The position numbers and the translations under genes were made by a program. Shown here one piece after another: positions 17,967 to 27,746 of a stretch of 48,308 nt of DNA (position 1 is its first letter; each line of letters starts with the position of its first letter). Source of the DNA: Candidatus Daviesbacteria bacterium GW2011_GWA1_41_61 (GTDB taxonomy: Bacteria; Patescibacteriota; Microgenomatia; Daviesbacterales; UBA10151); assembly GCA_000997385.1 (NCBI GenBank), contig LCBT01000006.1:1-48308 (forward strand), in the 5' to 3' direction. The notes beneath the pieces were generated by a model that saw only the letters and a program-made list of their open reading frames with translations, searched no databases and was not told where the DNA came from.

Positions 17967-18161
17967 TGCTGGTATCTTTTATCGGATAAAGCTAATTGCA
18001 GTCAGTGTGGTCGTTTAGTCATGACTATGGCTTTAGCTATTAATTGTTTTCCGCCTGAACTGAATACTCTCACCTACATTCTTTACTTGACTCTACATTC
18101 CCGATTTGTTAAACTAGGGGTCAGTGAGAAGATCACAAAAGATGAGACTCAACGTACCTAA
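17967..18161 (+). pseudogene. 3' remnant of a second radical SAM gene (paralog of 13975-14925)
   Basis: Translates ...YLLSDKANCSQCGRLVMTMALAINCFPPELNTLTYILYL...*, collinear with 'CVLSSKAKCSECGCLVMAMVSAIKCRPPELNTLKYLTF'. Confidence 0.85.
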
Positions 18162-18288
18162 AGTTTAACTCCCTCACCCAAGGTCTTCCTGGTGCGAGGA
18201 AGACTAACCAACAAGCGTTGTATCCCTCAATACCAGAAATCAGAAGTCGGATGTCGGATGAAAAATCTGAAGTCTGATATTTGAACTT

Positions 18289-18361
18289 GGGCCCGTAGTT
18301 CAGCTGGTAGAACATCTCATTTGCAATGAGAAGGTAAGCGGTTCGAGCCCGCTCGGGTCCA
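18289..18361 (+). tRNA. tRNA-Ala (TGC)
   Basis: Acceptor gggcccg/cgggtcc (G3:U70), anticodon loop ttTGCaa. Confidence 0.95.
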
Positions 18362-18371
18362 CTTTGTATTT

Positions 18372-18409
18372 AGATTAAGTAACTTAAAGTTACTTAAGTT
18401 ACTTAATCT
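18372..18409 (+). repeat. Perfect 14-bp inverted repeat AGATTAAGTAACTT/AAGTTACTTAATCT
   Basis: Read directly; lies between tRNA-Ala and 23S. Confidence 0.85.
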
Positions 18410-18442
18410 AGGTAGAAAGGCAAAACCTAGGATTGCACTTTG

Positions 18443-18457
18443 AAATGTGAATACGAC
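18443..18457 (+). repeat. 5' arm of pre-23S processing stem AAATGTGAATACGAC
   Basis: Perfect 15-bp complement at 23096-23110. Confidence 0.85.
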
Positions 18458-18988
18458 AAATGTATGAAGGCCAAATTACCCCGCCTTTGGCGGGGAAGAA
18501 AGCCAAAAAATACTCAACATAAAGGCATACGGTGGATGCCTTGGTCGAAAGTACCGATGAAGGACGTACTAGGCGACGATACTCTGCGGGGAGCTGCCAA
18601 GAAGCTTTGATCCGCAGGTTTCCGAATGGGATAACCCCTCGCCTCGGCGAGACCCTAACATAAATTCATAGTGTTAGGGAGGGCACGCGCTGAACTGAAA
18701 CATCTAAGTAAGCGCAGGAAAAGAAATCAAAAGAGATTCCCTTAGTAGCGGCGAGCGAAAAGGGAAGAGCCTAAACTTCGATGATCCCGCAAGGGGCTAT
18801 CGGAGGGTTGTGAGGCGGCAGTAGCGAGTAGCAAGGATAGCTGAAGTCGCTGGAAAGCGGCGCCAAAGAGAGTGATAGTCTCGTAAGCGAAATCCAAGCT
18901 GCCGTGGCCGGTTCCTCAAGTAGCCCAGGACACGTGTAATCCTGGGTGAATCTAGGGAGACCACTCTCTAAGGCTAAATATACTTTCG

Positions 18989-19028
<40 letters not shown>

Positions 19029-19612
19029 AAGAGCGGAACGCTCAGTGAAATAGTACCTGAAACCGTATCAAGCTGTGGAAGTCCGATGTAACATCGGACA
19101 ACCGCGTGCCTATTGAAGAATGAACCGGTGAGTTGTCTCATCCGCCAAGTCTAAGTCGTTAAGGCGAATTAGGCGTAGTGAAAGCGAGCGTTAAATGCGC
19201 GACTAAGGCGGTTGTGGCAGACCCGAAACCGAGTGAGCTAACCATGTCCAGGGTGAACGGTCGAGAAATCGACCGGAAGGCCCGAACTCGTAACAGTGGC
19301 AATTGTTTGGGATGAGGTGTGGTTAGAGATGATATGTCAATCGAACTCGGATATAGCTGGTTCTCCCCGAAATATATTGAAGTATAGCCCTGTGAACCCT
19401 GAGTTTATCGAAGGGTGTAATCTTACGGGGGGTAGAGCTCTGGATGGATTTGGGTGGCGCAAGCTATCCAATCCAATCAAACTGCGAATACCTGTAAGTG
19501 TAACAGGAGTCAGACCGATCCGGCTAAGCGGAGCGGTCCTAAGGGAAACAGCCCAGACCGACAGCTAAGGTCCCTAAATACAGACTAAGTGTAAAAGGAG
19601 GTCAAATTCCTT

Positions 19613-19649
<37 letters not shown>

Positions 19650-20485
19650 TAAAGAAAGCGTAACAGCTCGCTGGTCTACTATGGGATTTGGCGCCGACAA
19701 CGAATCGGGGCTCAAGTCTGTTACCGAAGCTACGGATTCCGCCGAAAGGCGAGAGTGGTAGGGGAGCGTTCTATACGCAGTGAAGCTGCATTGTGAAGTG
19801 TGGTGGAGTGTATAGAAGTGAGAATGCCGGTATGAGTAGCGAAAGTCCGATGAAAAATCGGACCGCCGAAAGCCCAAGGTTTTCTCCGCCATGTTAATCA
19901 GCGGAGAGTTAGTCGGCACCTAAGGCGAGGCCAAATGGCGTAGCTGATGGACGATCTGTCAAAATTCAGATACTGAAGCTTCTTGTTTGAAAGCTTTGCG
20001 GATGGACAGAATGGGAATAGTCTAGCCCTCTATATGGGGGTTTAAGTATCAAACTAGTGGAAGTAGGAAAATCCGCTTCGCAGGGAAACCTGCAGTTGGT
20101 TACTTCTCCGATGTTATGTCGGAGATTTACAACCAATCACTATAATGTGAGTTACGAATACGTAAGTAGATGATTTTCTGTTTTCAAGAAAAGATTCGCA
20201 AAGGGGGAAGTTTTAGCCGTACCATAAACCGACACAGGTGGGCGAGTTGAGTATACAAAGGCGATCGGGAGAACTATCCTTAAGGAACTCGGCAATACAG
20301 CTGGACGTAAGTTAGCAAGATGTCAAAACACAGGTCCGTGCTAAAGCGAAAGCTGATGTATACGGGCTGACACCTGCCCAGTGCCAGTAATTTAATGTTT
20401 CAAGTGACTCTGAGAAGTAATTCGAGGACGAGCCTGGGGCCTAAGATCTGGTGAACGGCAGCAGTAACTATAACTGTTCTAAGGT

Positions 20486-21162
20486 TTTGGAATTTCAAAG
20501 CCCTAGATGGTGGTGTGTTTTTTAATCCGACTATATGCTGGAAACTCTGAGCATCTTGAGCTAGTTGATTTTTGGGTTTATTTCGGTAATACTGAAATTA
20601 ATGCCTAATTCAACTGACAATGTTACAAGTGCAGACAATCAGCAGGAAAGACTTAAGATGATCGGGTGGATAGTTGGTTTTGTAGATGGAGAAGGATGTT
20701 TTTCTATTTCAGTTTTTAAGAATAGAACAACTAGAAGTAAGTTTCAGGTATTTCCTGAATTTGTGGTTACTCAAGGCCAGAAAAGTTTAGCTTCTTTAGA
20801 AGCAATTAAAAACTTTTTTGGATGCGGTGCGATTTATGTGAATCGCAGGTATGATAACCATAAAGAAAATATTTATAGATATTGTGTTCGTTCTTTCAAA
20901 GACTTAAAAGAAATAATTATTCCTTTTTTTAAAGAGAATCAATTAAAAACCTGTAAGAAAAAGGATTTTGAAATCCTTTGTAAGGCAGTTGATATGAAAT
21001 TAAAAAATATTCACTTAACTGCAGAAGGATTACAAAAATTCAAAGATCTTAAGAATCCTCAGAGACTAATACGTCGGACTCCGATATTATCGGAGAAGAT
21101 AGAGTCCGAACTGTATAGCGATATACAGATGTGACGATTAGAGTGTCACAACAACAAGATTG
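20486..21162 (+). other. Group I intron in 23S at U1931 (H69 region, I-CeuI target vicinity)
   Basis: 5' exon ...ctaaggU | ...aagattG | agcgaagttcc (U and terminal G conserved); core-like 'gcagacaatcagcaggaaagac' and 'gaagatagagtcc'. Confidence 0.9.
20658..21134 (+). CDS. LAGLIDADG homing endonuclease (LAGLIDADG_1-like) in L1931 intron
   Basis: 'MIGWIVGFVDGEGCFSISVFKN...FVVTQGQKSLASLEAIKNFFGCGAIY'. The 20565 start lies in intron core; 20658 ATG preferred. Confidence 0.9.
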   Translation: MIGWIVGFVDGEGCFSISVFKNRTTRSKFQVFPEFVVTQGQKSLASLEAIKNFFGCGAIYVNRRYDNHKENIYRYCVRSFKDLKEIIIPFFKENQLKTCKKKDFEILCKAVDMKLKNIHLTAEGLQKFKDLKNPQRLIRRTPILSEKIESELYSDIQM

Positions 21163-21733
21163 AGCGAAGTTCCTTGTCTGGCGAGTTCAGACCCGCACGA
21201 AAGGTAGAACGACTTAGCGACTGTCTTGAGGATAGACCCGGCGAAATTGCAGTGGCTGTGAAGATGCGGCCTTCCCATACTTTGTGTAGCGTAGGAGGGA
21301 GCTTTGGCGACAATGAAACACCTCTCTTTTAATTTTTTAAGTCTCTAGCCTCGCCCGTAATCCGGGCGGGTAACAAGGTCTGGCGGGCAGTTTAACTGGG
21401 GCGGTTGCCTCCAAAAGAGTAACGGAGGCGTACAAAGGTACACTTAAGGCCAATGGTAACGGCCTTTAAAGCGCAAAAGTATAGAGTGTGCTTGACTGCG
21501 AGACCCACAAGTCGAGCAGGTGCGAAAGCAGGTTTTAGTGATCCTTAGGTGGTTCGTGGGAGCGCCTAGGCTTAACGGATAAAAGTTACCCCGGGGATAC
21601 AAATGTGTCCTGATCCTGTGGTAACATAGGATCGTAAATACGGCTAATAACGGTGGAACCCTAATGATTTAAGGTTAGAAGTCTTTCCTTACATCGAGAA
21701 ATTGTTAGGGCAATACCGTGGGAAGTCGAAGGT

Positions 21734-22381
21734 ATGACGAAAAAGCAGAAAGCGATAATTATTGGATCAATTTTAGGAGATGGTTTTTTGCAAAAAACCG
21801 GTGCTAAAAATGCTCGGTTAAGGCTGGAACACAGCCTTTTGCAGAAAGAATATTTACTTTGGAAATGTCAAATATTAGGTAATTATTTTCAATCCAAACC
21901 ACAAATCTTGGAAAGGAAAAATCCTGTTTTTGACAAAACCTATCAATATATTCGAGCCCAATCTTATTCAGGATCTGAACTAGGAATTTTTTTTCACCTT
22001 TTTTATAAAAATGGGAAAAAGATTATTCCTGAGAAGATTTCTGATCTATTAAAAGATCCGCTGATGTTGGCAGTTTGGTTTATGGATGACGGTTATTACT
22101 ATCCTAGGGATAGAATAGCCTATCTATATTTACCCAAATTAGACCAAGCATCAATTGATAATTTACTGAATGCTTTAAAAGTCAATTTTAATCTTTCTCC
22201 CATTCTAAAAATTAAGAAAAGGGGAGAGTATGTACTTAACTTTTCTGTTGTAGAAACAAAAAAGTTGGTTCAATTAATAAAATTATTTGTGATTTCTTCT
22301 ATGAGTTATAAGATTCCTTCGGAATCTTGCGACAACAGTCTAAAGATTCCTTCGGAATCTTGTAACCTTGAAGTATCCTAA
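21734..22381 (+). CDS. LAGLIDADG homing endonuclease (LAGLIDADG_2-like) in L2449 intron
   Basis: 'IIIGSILGDGFLQKTG' and 'LAVWFMDDGYYYP'. Confidence 0.92.
   Translation: MTKKQKAIIIGSILGDGFLQKTGAKNARLRLEHSLLQKEYLLWKCQILGNYFQSKPQILERKNPVFDKTYQYIRAQSYSGSELGIFFHLFYKNGKKIIPEKISDLLKDPLMLAVWFMDDGYYYPRDRIAYLYLPKLDQASIDNLLNALKVNFNLSPILKIKKRGEYVLNFSVVETKKLVQLIKLFVISSMSYKIPSESCDNSLKIPSESCNLEVS
22310..22361 (+). repeat. Two identical 19-nt hairpins AAGATTCC-TTC-GGAATCTT at the 3' end of the endonuclease ORF
   Basis: 22310-22328 and 22343-22361. Confidence 0.9.
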
Positions 22382-22629
22382 ACTACCTTTTGACCCCGTA
22401 TCGACTGAGCCCTTAAGAGAGTTTCCGTTTAAACTCCTGGGCGAGATGCAATGTTTTCTAACTTGCATAATATGCCGTACTCCCGATTTAATCGGGATGA
22501 AGATATAGTCAGCGCTCACAGTAATGTGAGAATATCGTGAACAGGCTAGTCTTACCCAACAGTCCACAAGGACGGTAAGGTTCGGCACCTCGATGTCGGC
22601 TCATCACATCCTGCGGCTGAAGAAGGTCG

Positions 22630-22679
<50 letters not shown>

Positions 22680-23095
22680 GCGTCGTGAGACAGCTCGGAC
22701 TCTATCCAGTATGGGCGTTTGGATACTTGAAGGGAGTTATTTCTAGTACGAGAGGACCGAAATGAGGAAACCTCTAGTGTGCCGGTTGTCACAAAATGGC
22801 AGCGCCGGGTAGCTACGTTTCTAACTGATAAGCGCTGAAAGCATCTAAGCACGAAGCAGGCCCTAAGATTAGGTATCTTTTAAGACCCCTGGGAGACTAC
22901 CAGGTCCCGTAAGGGAATCCTGAAAGCAATTGAAGGATTGATAGGAGTGCGGTGGAAGTGCAGCAATGTATTAAGCTTACACTTACTAATGGTCATAGTT
23001 GAGATTTTTTGCTTCGTCCGACGAAGCCTTGTGCGAAGTCGGATGTTTGGCACTTCGTAAGTAGGTTGCTGTTGCTAAAAGCTATGGCGACCGAA

Positions 23096-23110
23096 GTCGT
23101 ATTCACATTT
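23096..23110 (+). repeat. 3' arm of pre-23S processing stem GTCGTATTCACATTT
   Basis: Complement of 18443-18457. Confidence 0.85.
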
Positions 23111-23190
23111 TAGGGTACAAATAATTTAGCCAATTTGGGCATACAGTTGAGCTACTTGATTGTGGGTTCTAAATTTGCTAATATTAAGCT

Positions 23191-23304
23191 CCGGTGGTTG
23201 GAGCGGTATGGTACCACCCCTTCCCATCCCGAACAGGGTCGTGAAACGTACCAGCGGTGACGATACTGAAGTCGCAAGGCTTTGGGACAATAGCTCATCG
23301 CCGG
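23191..23304 (+). rRNA. 5S ribosomal RNA
   Basis: ccggtggttggagcggtatggtaccaccccttcccatcccgaacagggtcgtgaaac...atcgccgg with terminal pairing. Confidence 0.92.
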
Positions 23305-23430
23305 ATTTTTAAACAGCTGCCCTGAACTTTTTCCAGAATATCCAGACTTATCAGCCAGAATTAAAAACTTTACTGAATTTGCATTTTAGTTCAAGAAGGG
23401 CATATGCTGTTTATGTAGCCCTAATTTAAC

Positions 23431-24651
23431 GTGTCAAAATTAAGCTGTCCCAAATATATTCATCATAATATTAGTTCTCTGGGGTTTACACTTTTGGAAT
23501 TGATGGTGGTGATAGGTATAATTGCTGGCTTAGTTATCCTAATTTTGCCGAAATTAACTAATTTTCAAGGTTACCAGGTTCTTAGTAATTCCGCAGATCA
23601 GATGCAATCTTATCTCAGAGTTGCCCAGAATAACGCTTTAAGCGGAGCCAAATGTAAGAAAGGTTCTGCTGACAGGGCTAAAAAATGGATTTTAAAGATC
23701 CTAAATGACCGAGAGTATCAAGTAGAGTCAGAATGTAGCGACGGCTCATTCGGGTTAGCTGCTAACTATAGTTTGTCTGAAAAGACCAAAGTACTGCAAG
23801 CTGATTTTTTGGATGCTGCTGATAATAGATTGTGCACCGCTAGCTCTTCAGCTATGAGCGGGACAGCAGCCAGTTTTGATAATATTTCTGGGTCACCTAA
23901 TTTTGGCAACGTTTTTTGTGCTTCATCTTTGGCTAATGCTGCTAAGATGGTTCTTACCCTTCAAGGAGAAATCACCACTATAGCTGTGGTGATGGATAAA
24001 GGAGGAGGAATTTATACCAGTTCTTTTCTAGCTGCTGCTTTTGTTCCTCCCGCTCCGCCACTCCCGACGCCGACTACCACTCCTACTACTGCTCCAACAC
24101 CCACACTTACACCTACTCCAATCTCAACAAGCGTGACTGTTTATGCAGGCGCAGCTGTAGATGACAGCTCTAATGGAGGTACCTTATCAGCTTGGGCTAA
24201 CCCCAGTTTTGCAGTCGGTGTATCAGACGCCTCTAGAGCTACAGTTACTAGCAGTGGTACTGCAATTTCCCACTATCTCAAAGCCACCAACTTTGGATTT
24301 GCCATTCCTTCAACAGCCACTATTAATGGTATCATGGTTGAGATCCAAAAATTATCCAGTGGTGGGACTAAAGGAAGTGTTATTGACAATAGAGTCAGTT
24401 TAATCAAAGGTAGTGTGGTGACTGGTGTTAACTATGGTACAGCTGCCAACTGGCCAACCTCTGAAGGTTATACAACTTATGGCAGCAGTGTTGATTTATG
24501 GAGTAATAGCTGGACTCCTGCAGATATTAATGATCCAAACAACTTTGGAGTGGTTTTGGCAGCAGCCGGTAAGGTAGCCGGTGGTACAGCTGACCGCACT
24601 GCCAACGTCAATACTTTCAGAATTACTGTTTACTACACTTACACACCATAG
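23431..24651 (+). CDS. Pseudopilin-like (type IV pilin/GspH-type N-terminus) surface protein
   Basis: 'SLGFTLLELMVVIGIIAGLVILILPKL' prepilin motif; PT-rich linker; C-terminal beta domain. Confidence 0.85.
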   Translation: MSKLSCPKYIHHNISSLGFTLLELMVVIGIIAGLVILILPKLTNFQGYQVLSNSADQMQSYLRVAQNNALSGAKCKKGSADRAKKWILKILNDREYQVESECSDGSFGLAANYSLSEKTKVLQADFLDAADNRLCTASSSAMSGTAASFDNISGSPNFGNVFCASSLANAAKMVLTLQGEITTIAVVMDKGGGIYTSSFLAAAFVPPAPPLPTPTTTPTTAPTPTLTPTPISTSVTVYAGAAVDDSSNGGTLSAWANPSFAVGVSDASRATVTSSGTAISHYLKATNFGFAIPSTATINGIMVEIQKLSSGGTKGSVIDNRVSLIKGSVVTGVNYGTAANWPTSEGYTTYGSSVDLWSNSWTPADINDPNNFGVVLAAAGKVAGGTADRTANVNTFRITVYYTYTP

Positions 24652-24760
24652 TATTTTGCCTAATCAGGTTAACTTGTTTATAATTTTTGTCTTGATAGAT
24701 TGCTCTTTTTAACAATTATTGGTAAAATGAATTTACCTTAAAAGAAAGTGGTGATTATGA

Positions 24761-25903
24761 GTGAGCAAAATTTCAGGTAAAGCTTCTAGTTCCACACCTC
24801 TGAGCATGGAGGAGCTGTTGGCCTCTTATTCGAAAAAACCAGTTAATAATTTTTCCCGCGGAGATAAAGTGGAAGGGGAAGTTATAGCCTTAACAGCTTC
24901 TGAGGTCATTATCGATTTTGGAGGCAAATCCGAAGGGCTGATAAATAAAAAGGAATTTATTCCAACTGATCGGGAGAAGTTGACGTTAGGTGATAAAATC
25001 AGCGCTTACGTGGTAAACGGGGAAGGAGAGCTGGGACAAATTATCTTGTCTTTAAAACCTCCGCTTTCGGGCAAACAGAGCCAAAAAAATATCTATGCTT
25101 CCCGCCGCTTTGAAAAATTTTCTCAAGCCATGGGAAAGAAAGTTCATTTTATCGGAAAAGTGGTTGAACTTAATAAAGGGGGTTTTGTGGTGGAAGCGGA
25201 GGGGATACGCGGTTTTTTACCAATCTCCCAAATAGCTTTGAAACAAATTAGAACTAACCATCAATCAGAAGGATTAGAAGGGTTAATAGGTGCGGAACTA
25301 AGCCTTAAGGTGATTGAAGTAGATCCGGCCAATAATAAATTAATCTTTTCCACCCGCCAGGCTTTAACTGAAGAGGAAAAAGAAAAGATCGGTAAATTGG
25401 AAATCGGACAGCAAGTCAAGGGTCAGGTGGAGCTGGTGGCTCCTTTTGGGCTGCTGGTTCAAGTGAAAGATCCTTCCTTTGAGGGAGAAGTAGAAGGAGT
25501 AATTTTTTCCCAGGAAATTTCTTGGGAGAGGGAGACGGATTTAGAATCTAGCTTCCAGGTTGGGCAGCAGATACAGGTTCAGGTTATTGGCAAAGATGAG
25601 AATTTAGGCAGGATCAGTCTTTCTTTAAAAAGACTCTCGGCAGATCCCTTTGAAAAGCTTTCCGAGGAGTTTGAAATGGATGATGTGGTCCAGGGTGTGG
25701 TAACTGAAGCTTCAGGGAATGGGATAGTGGTTAAGTTAAGTAGTGGAGTAGAAGGTTTTATCCCCGCTTCTAAAATTGAACAGGGTTTAAGTTATAATGC
25801 CGGGCAAAAGGTAAATGTTTTAGTGGACAGTATTGATAACGTCAAAAGAAGAGTCAATTTAGCTCCCTTTTTAACTTCTACCAAAGGTCTTCTTTATAAG
25901 TAA
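24761..25903 (+). CDS. rpsA: Ribosomal protein S1-like, multiple S1 domains
   Basis: Repeated S1 pattern 'GDKVEGEVIALTASEVIIDFGGKSEGLI', 'GEVEGVIFSQEISW', 'DDVVQGVVTEASGNGIVVKLSSGVEGFIPASKI'. Confidence 0.92.
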   Translation: MSKISGKASSSTPLSMEELLASYSKKPVNNFSRGDKVEGEVIALTASEVIIDFGGKSEGLINKKEFIPTDREKLTLGDKISAYVVNGEGELGQIILSLKPPLSGKQSQKNIYASRRFEKFSQAMGKKVHFIGKVVELNKGGFVVEAEGIRGFLPISQIALKQIRTNHQSEGLEGLIGAELSLKVIEVDPANNKLIFSTRQALTEEEKEKIGKLEIGQQVKGQVELVAPFGLLVQVKDPSFEGEVEGVIFSQEISWERETDLESSFQVGQQIQVQVIGKDENLGRISLSLKRLSADPFEKLSEEFEMDDVVQGVVTEASGNGIVVKLSSGVEGFIPASKIEQGLSYNAGQKVNVLVDSIDNVKRRVNLAPFLTSTKGLLYK

Positions 25904-25944
25904 ACTTGTAAGCTAGAGATTATTTCCTGGTATAATTTACATGT

Positions 25945-27270
25945 ATGGCCAAGTCTTCTTCGGTATACATTTGTCAGCAGTGTGGTTTTAGATCTTCTCA
26001 ATACCTGGGAAGGTGTCCCGAGTGTGGTAGCTGGAACTCTTTAGTTGAAGAAGTTCAAACTGAAGCCCCTAACTTTAAAAAGAATAGTAGAGTACTAAAG
26101 TTACCCGAAATAATTAATTTAGTAAATATAGAGCGGCAAAAGTATGAAAGATTAACTAGTGGTTTGGGAGAGTTTGATAGAGTGTTGGGCGGGGGAATAG
26201 TTTTAGGATCAGTGGTTTTAGCCTCAGGAGATCCGGGGATAGGGAAAAGTACTTTACTGACACAATTGGCGTTGAACTTAAATTTGTCTAATAAGTCTAA
26301 TTTGTCTAATGTCCTTTATGTTGCCGGAGAGGAATCAGCTCAACAGATTAAAATTAGGGTGGATAGGATACAATTAGGAGCCAATCTATCAGTTTTAAAT
26401 GAAGTTGATGTTGATGCCATTTGTGCCGTTATTGAGCAGCAGAGACCTTCTTTAGTGATTGTTGACTCTATCCAAACTCTGCAAACTGAAGATTTAAACT
26501 CCGTAGCTGGATCAGTGGGGCAGGTTCGGGAATCAGCTCATAGGTTGCAGCGGATAGCTAAAGCTTTACATATCCCCATCTTTATTGTGGGTCATGTGAC
26601 CAAAGAAGGCACTGTGGCTGGCCCCAAAACCTTGGAACACATGGTAGACGTGGTTTTATCCCTGGAAGGTGACCCCGCCTCCAATTTTAGGGTTCTGCGG
26701 GCCTCTAAAAACCGTTTTGGCCCTACTGATGAAGTGGGGATCTTTGAGATGGAAGAAACAGGGATGGTAGAGGTTAAAAATCCCTCTAAACTTTTCCTTG
26801 AGCAAAAAGTTGATGCCCCGGGTTCAACGGTAGTAGCCACCATGAATGGCCTAAGACCTCTTTTAGTAGAAATTCAGGCTCTGGTAACTAAAAGCTTTAC
26901 CCCTATTCCCAGAAGGACCGGTTCAGGGATTGACAACAACCGTTTACAACTTCTAGTGGCAGTTTTAAGTAAGCGTTTGGGGTTGCCTTTATATGATCAA
27001 GATATCTTTGTTAATGTCACCGGGGGATTAAAAGTTTTTGAACCGGCAGCTGATTTAGCTGTTTGTTTGGCCATTATCTCCTCATTTAAAGACCAAAAGA
27101 TTATTCCTCAGACTGTATTGCTGGGGGAGGTGGGGCTTTTGGGTGAGCTTCGCTCAGTTAGATCCCTGGATAAAAGAGCCAGTGAGGCTAAAAAATTAGG
27201 ATTTACTAATGTAATTTCTCCCCAAAACGCTCAATCTATTGCCCAAGCAGCAAAACTGGCCCTGAAGTGA
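25945..27270 (+). CDS. radA: DNA repair protein RadA
   Basis: 'CQQCGFRSSQYLGRCPECGSWNSL', Walker A 'GDPGIGKSTLL', 'KNRFGPTDEVGIFEM'. Confidence 0.97.
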   Translation: MAKSSSVYICQQCGFRSSQYLGRCPECGSWNSLVEEVQTEAPNFKKNSRVLKLPEIINLVNIERQKYERLTSGLGEFDRVLGGGIVLGSVVLASGDPGIGKSTLLTQLALNLNLSNKSNLSNVLYVAGEESAQQIKIRVDRIQLGANLSVLNEVDVDAICAVIEQQRPSLVIVDSIQTLQTEDLNSVAGSVGQVRESAHRLQRIAKALHIPIFIVGHVTKEGTVAGPKTLEHMVDVVLSLEGDPASNFRVLRASKNRFGPTDEVGIFEMEETGMVEVKNPSKLFLEQKVDAPGSTVVATMNGLRPLLVEIQALVTKSFTPIPRRTGSGIDNNRLQLLVAVLSKRLGLPLYDQDIFVNVTGGLKVFEPAADLAVCLAIISSFKDQKIIPQTVLLGEVGLLGELRSVRSLDKRASEAKKLGFTNVISPQNAQSIAQAAKLALK

Positions 27271-27271
27271 C

Positions 27272-27745
27272 TTACTCTACCACGATGGTTCCTCTAATCT
27301 TTGAAGGGTTGCTTTCATTATGGAAGGTGTAAGTGCCTGTCTTGTCAAAGATAACCGTCAGGGAAGAATCTTTAGTTAAGGGTTCATCAAAATTAAGCAG
27401 GGGATATTTATTATGGGAAGGATGAGGGTCAGAGTAGATCTGATGATTTTTCCTGTCTTGGTTGAGAAAGGTTACCAGTGAACCTTTTTTAACCAATAAA
27501 GTGGCGGGAATAAAACCGTCACTTGTAACAACCACAGATGCTTCCCCGGGGAACAACCCAGAAGGGGCAGACGGTTGAGCTGTGACAGAAGTTAGCGGAG
27601 AGTTAGCCGGTTGATAGTTGGCAAGTTTTTCCAGCTCTTTATTTTGAAGATAGAGGTAAGTTAAAAAGCCAACCATTAGAGCCAGCATAGAGATGAAGAT
27701 AAGCAGGCTATGCAGGCTTGATTTTTGGGCTGAATTTTTATCCAT
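27272..27745 (-). CDS. Membrane-anchored cupredoxin-like protein lacking usual Cys/His Cu ligands
   Basis: 'DGFIPATLLVKKGSLVTFLNQDRKNHQIYSDPHP...DKTGTYTFHNESNPSKIRGTIVV'. Confidence 0.75.
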   Translation of the reverse strand: MDKNSAQKSSLHSLLIFISMLALMVGFLTYLYLQNKELEKLANYQPANSPLTSVTAQPSAPSGLFPGEASVVVTSDGFIPATLLVKKGSLVTFLNQDRKNHQIYSDPHPSHNKYPLLNFDEPLTKDSSLTVIFDKTGTYTFHNESNPSKIRGTIVVE

Positions 27746-27746
27746 A

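Larger units (their letters stand above)
21599..22539 (+). other. Group I intron in 23S PTC between U2449 and A2450
   Basis: taccccggggaU | acaaatgtg...gaatatcgtG | aacaggctag; core 'acggctaataacggtggaaccc', 'gaagatatagtcagcg'. Confidence 0.93.

Noticed and set aside
4496-18288. Insertion sequence, prophage or integron explaining the rRNA operon split
   Set aside because: No transposase, integrase, phage genes or terminal inverted repeats seen in the interval.
21325-21375. CGCCCG-taat-CCGGGCG hairpin considered as another dispersed palindrome
   Set aside because: Matches the normal 23S helix with 'CCCGTAATCCGGG' also present in E. coli.
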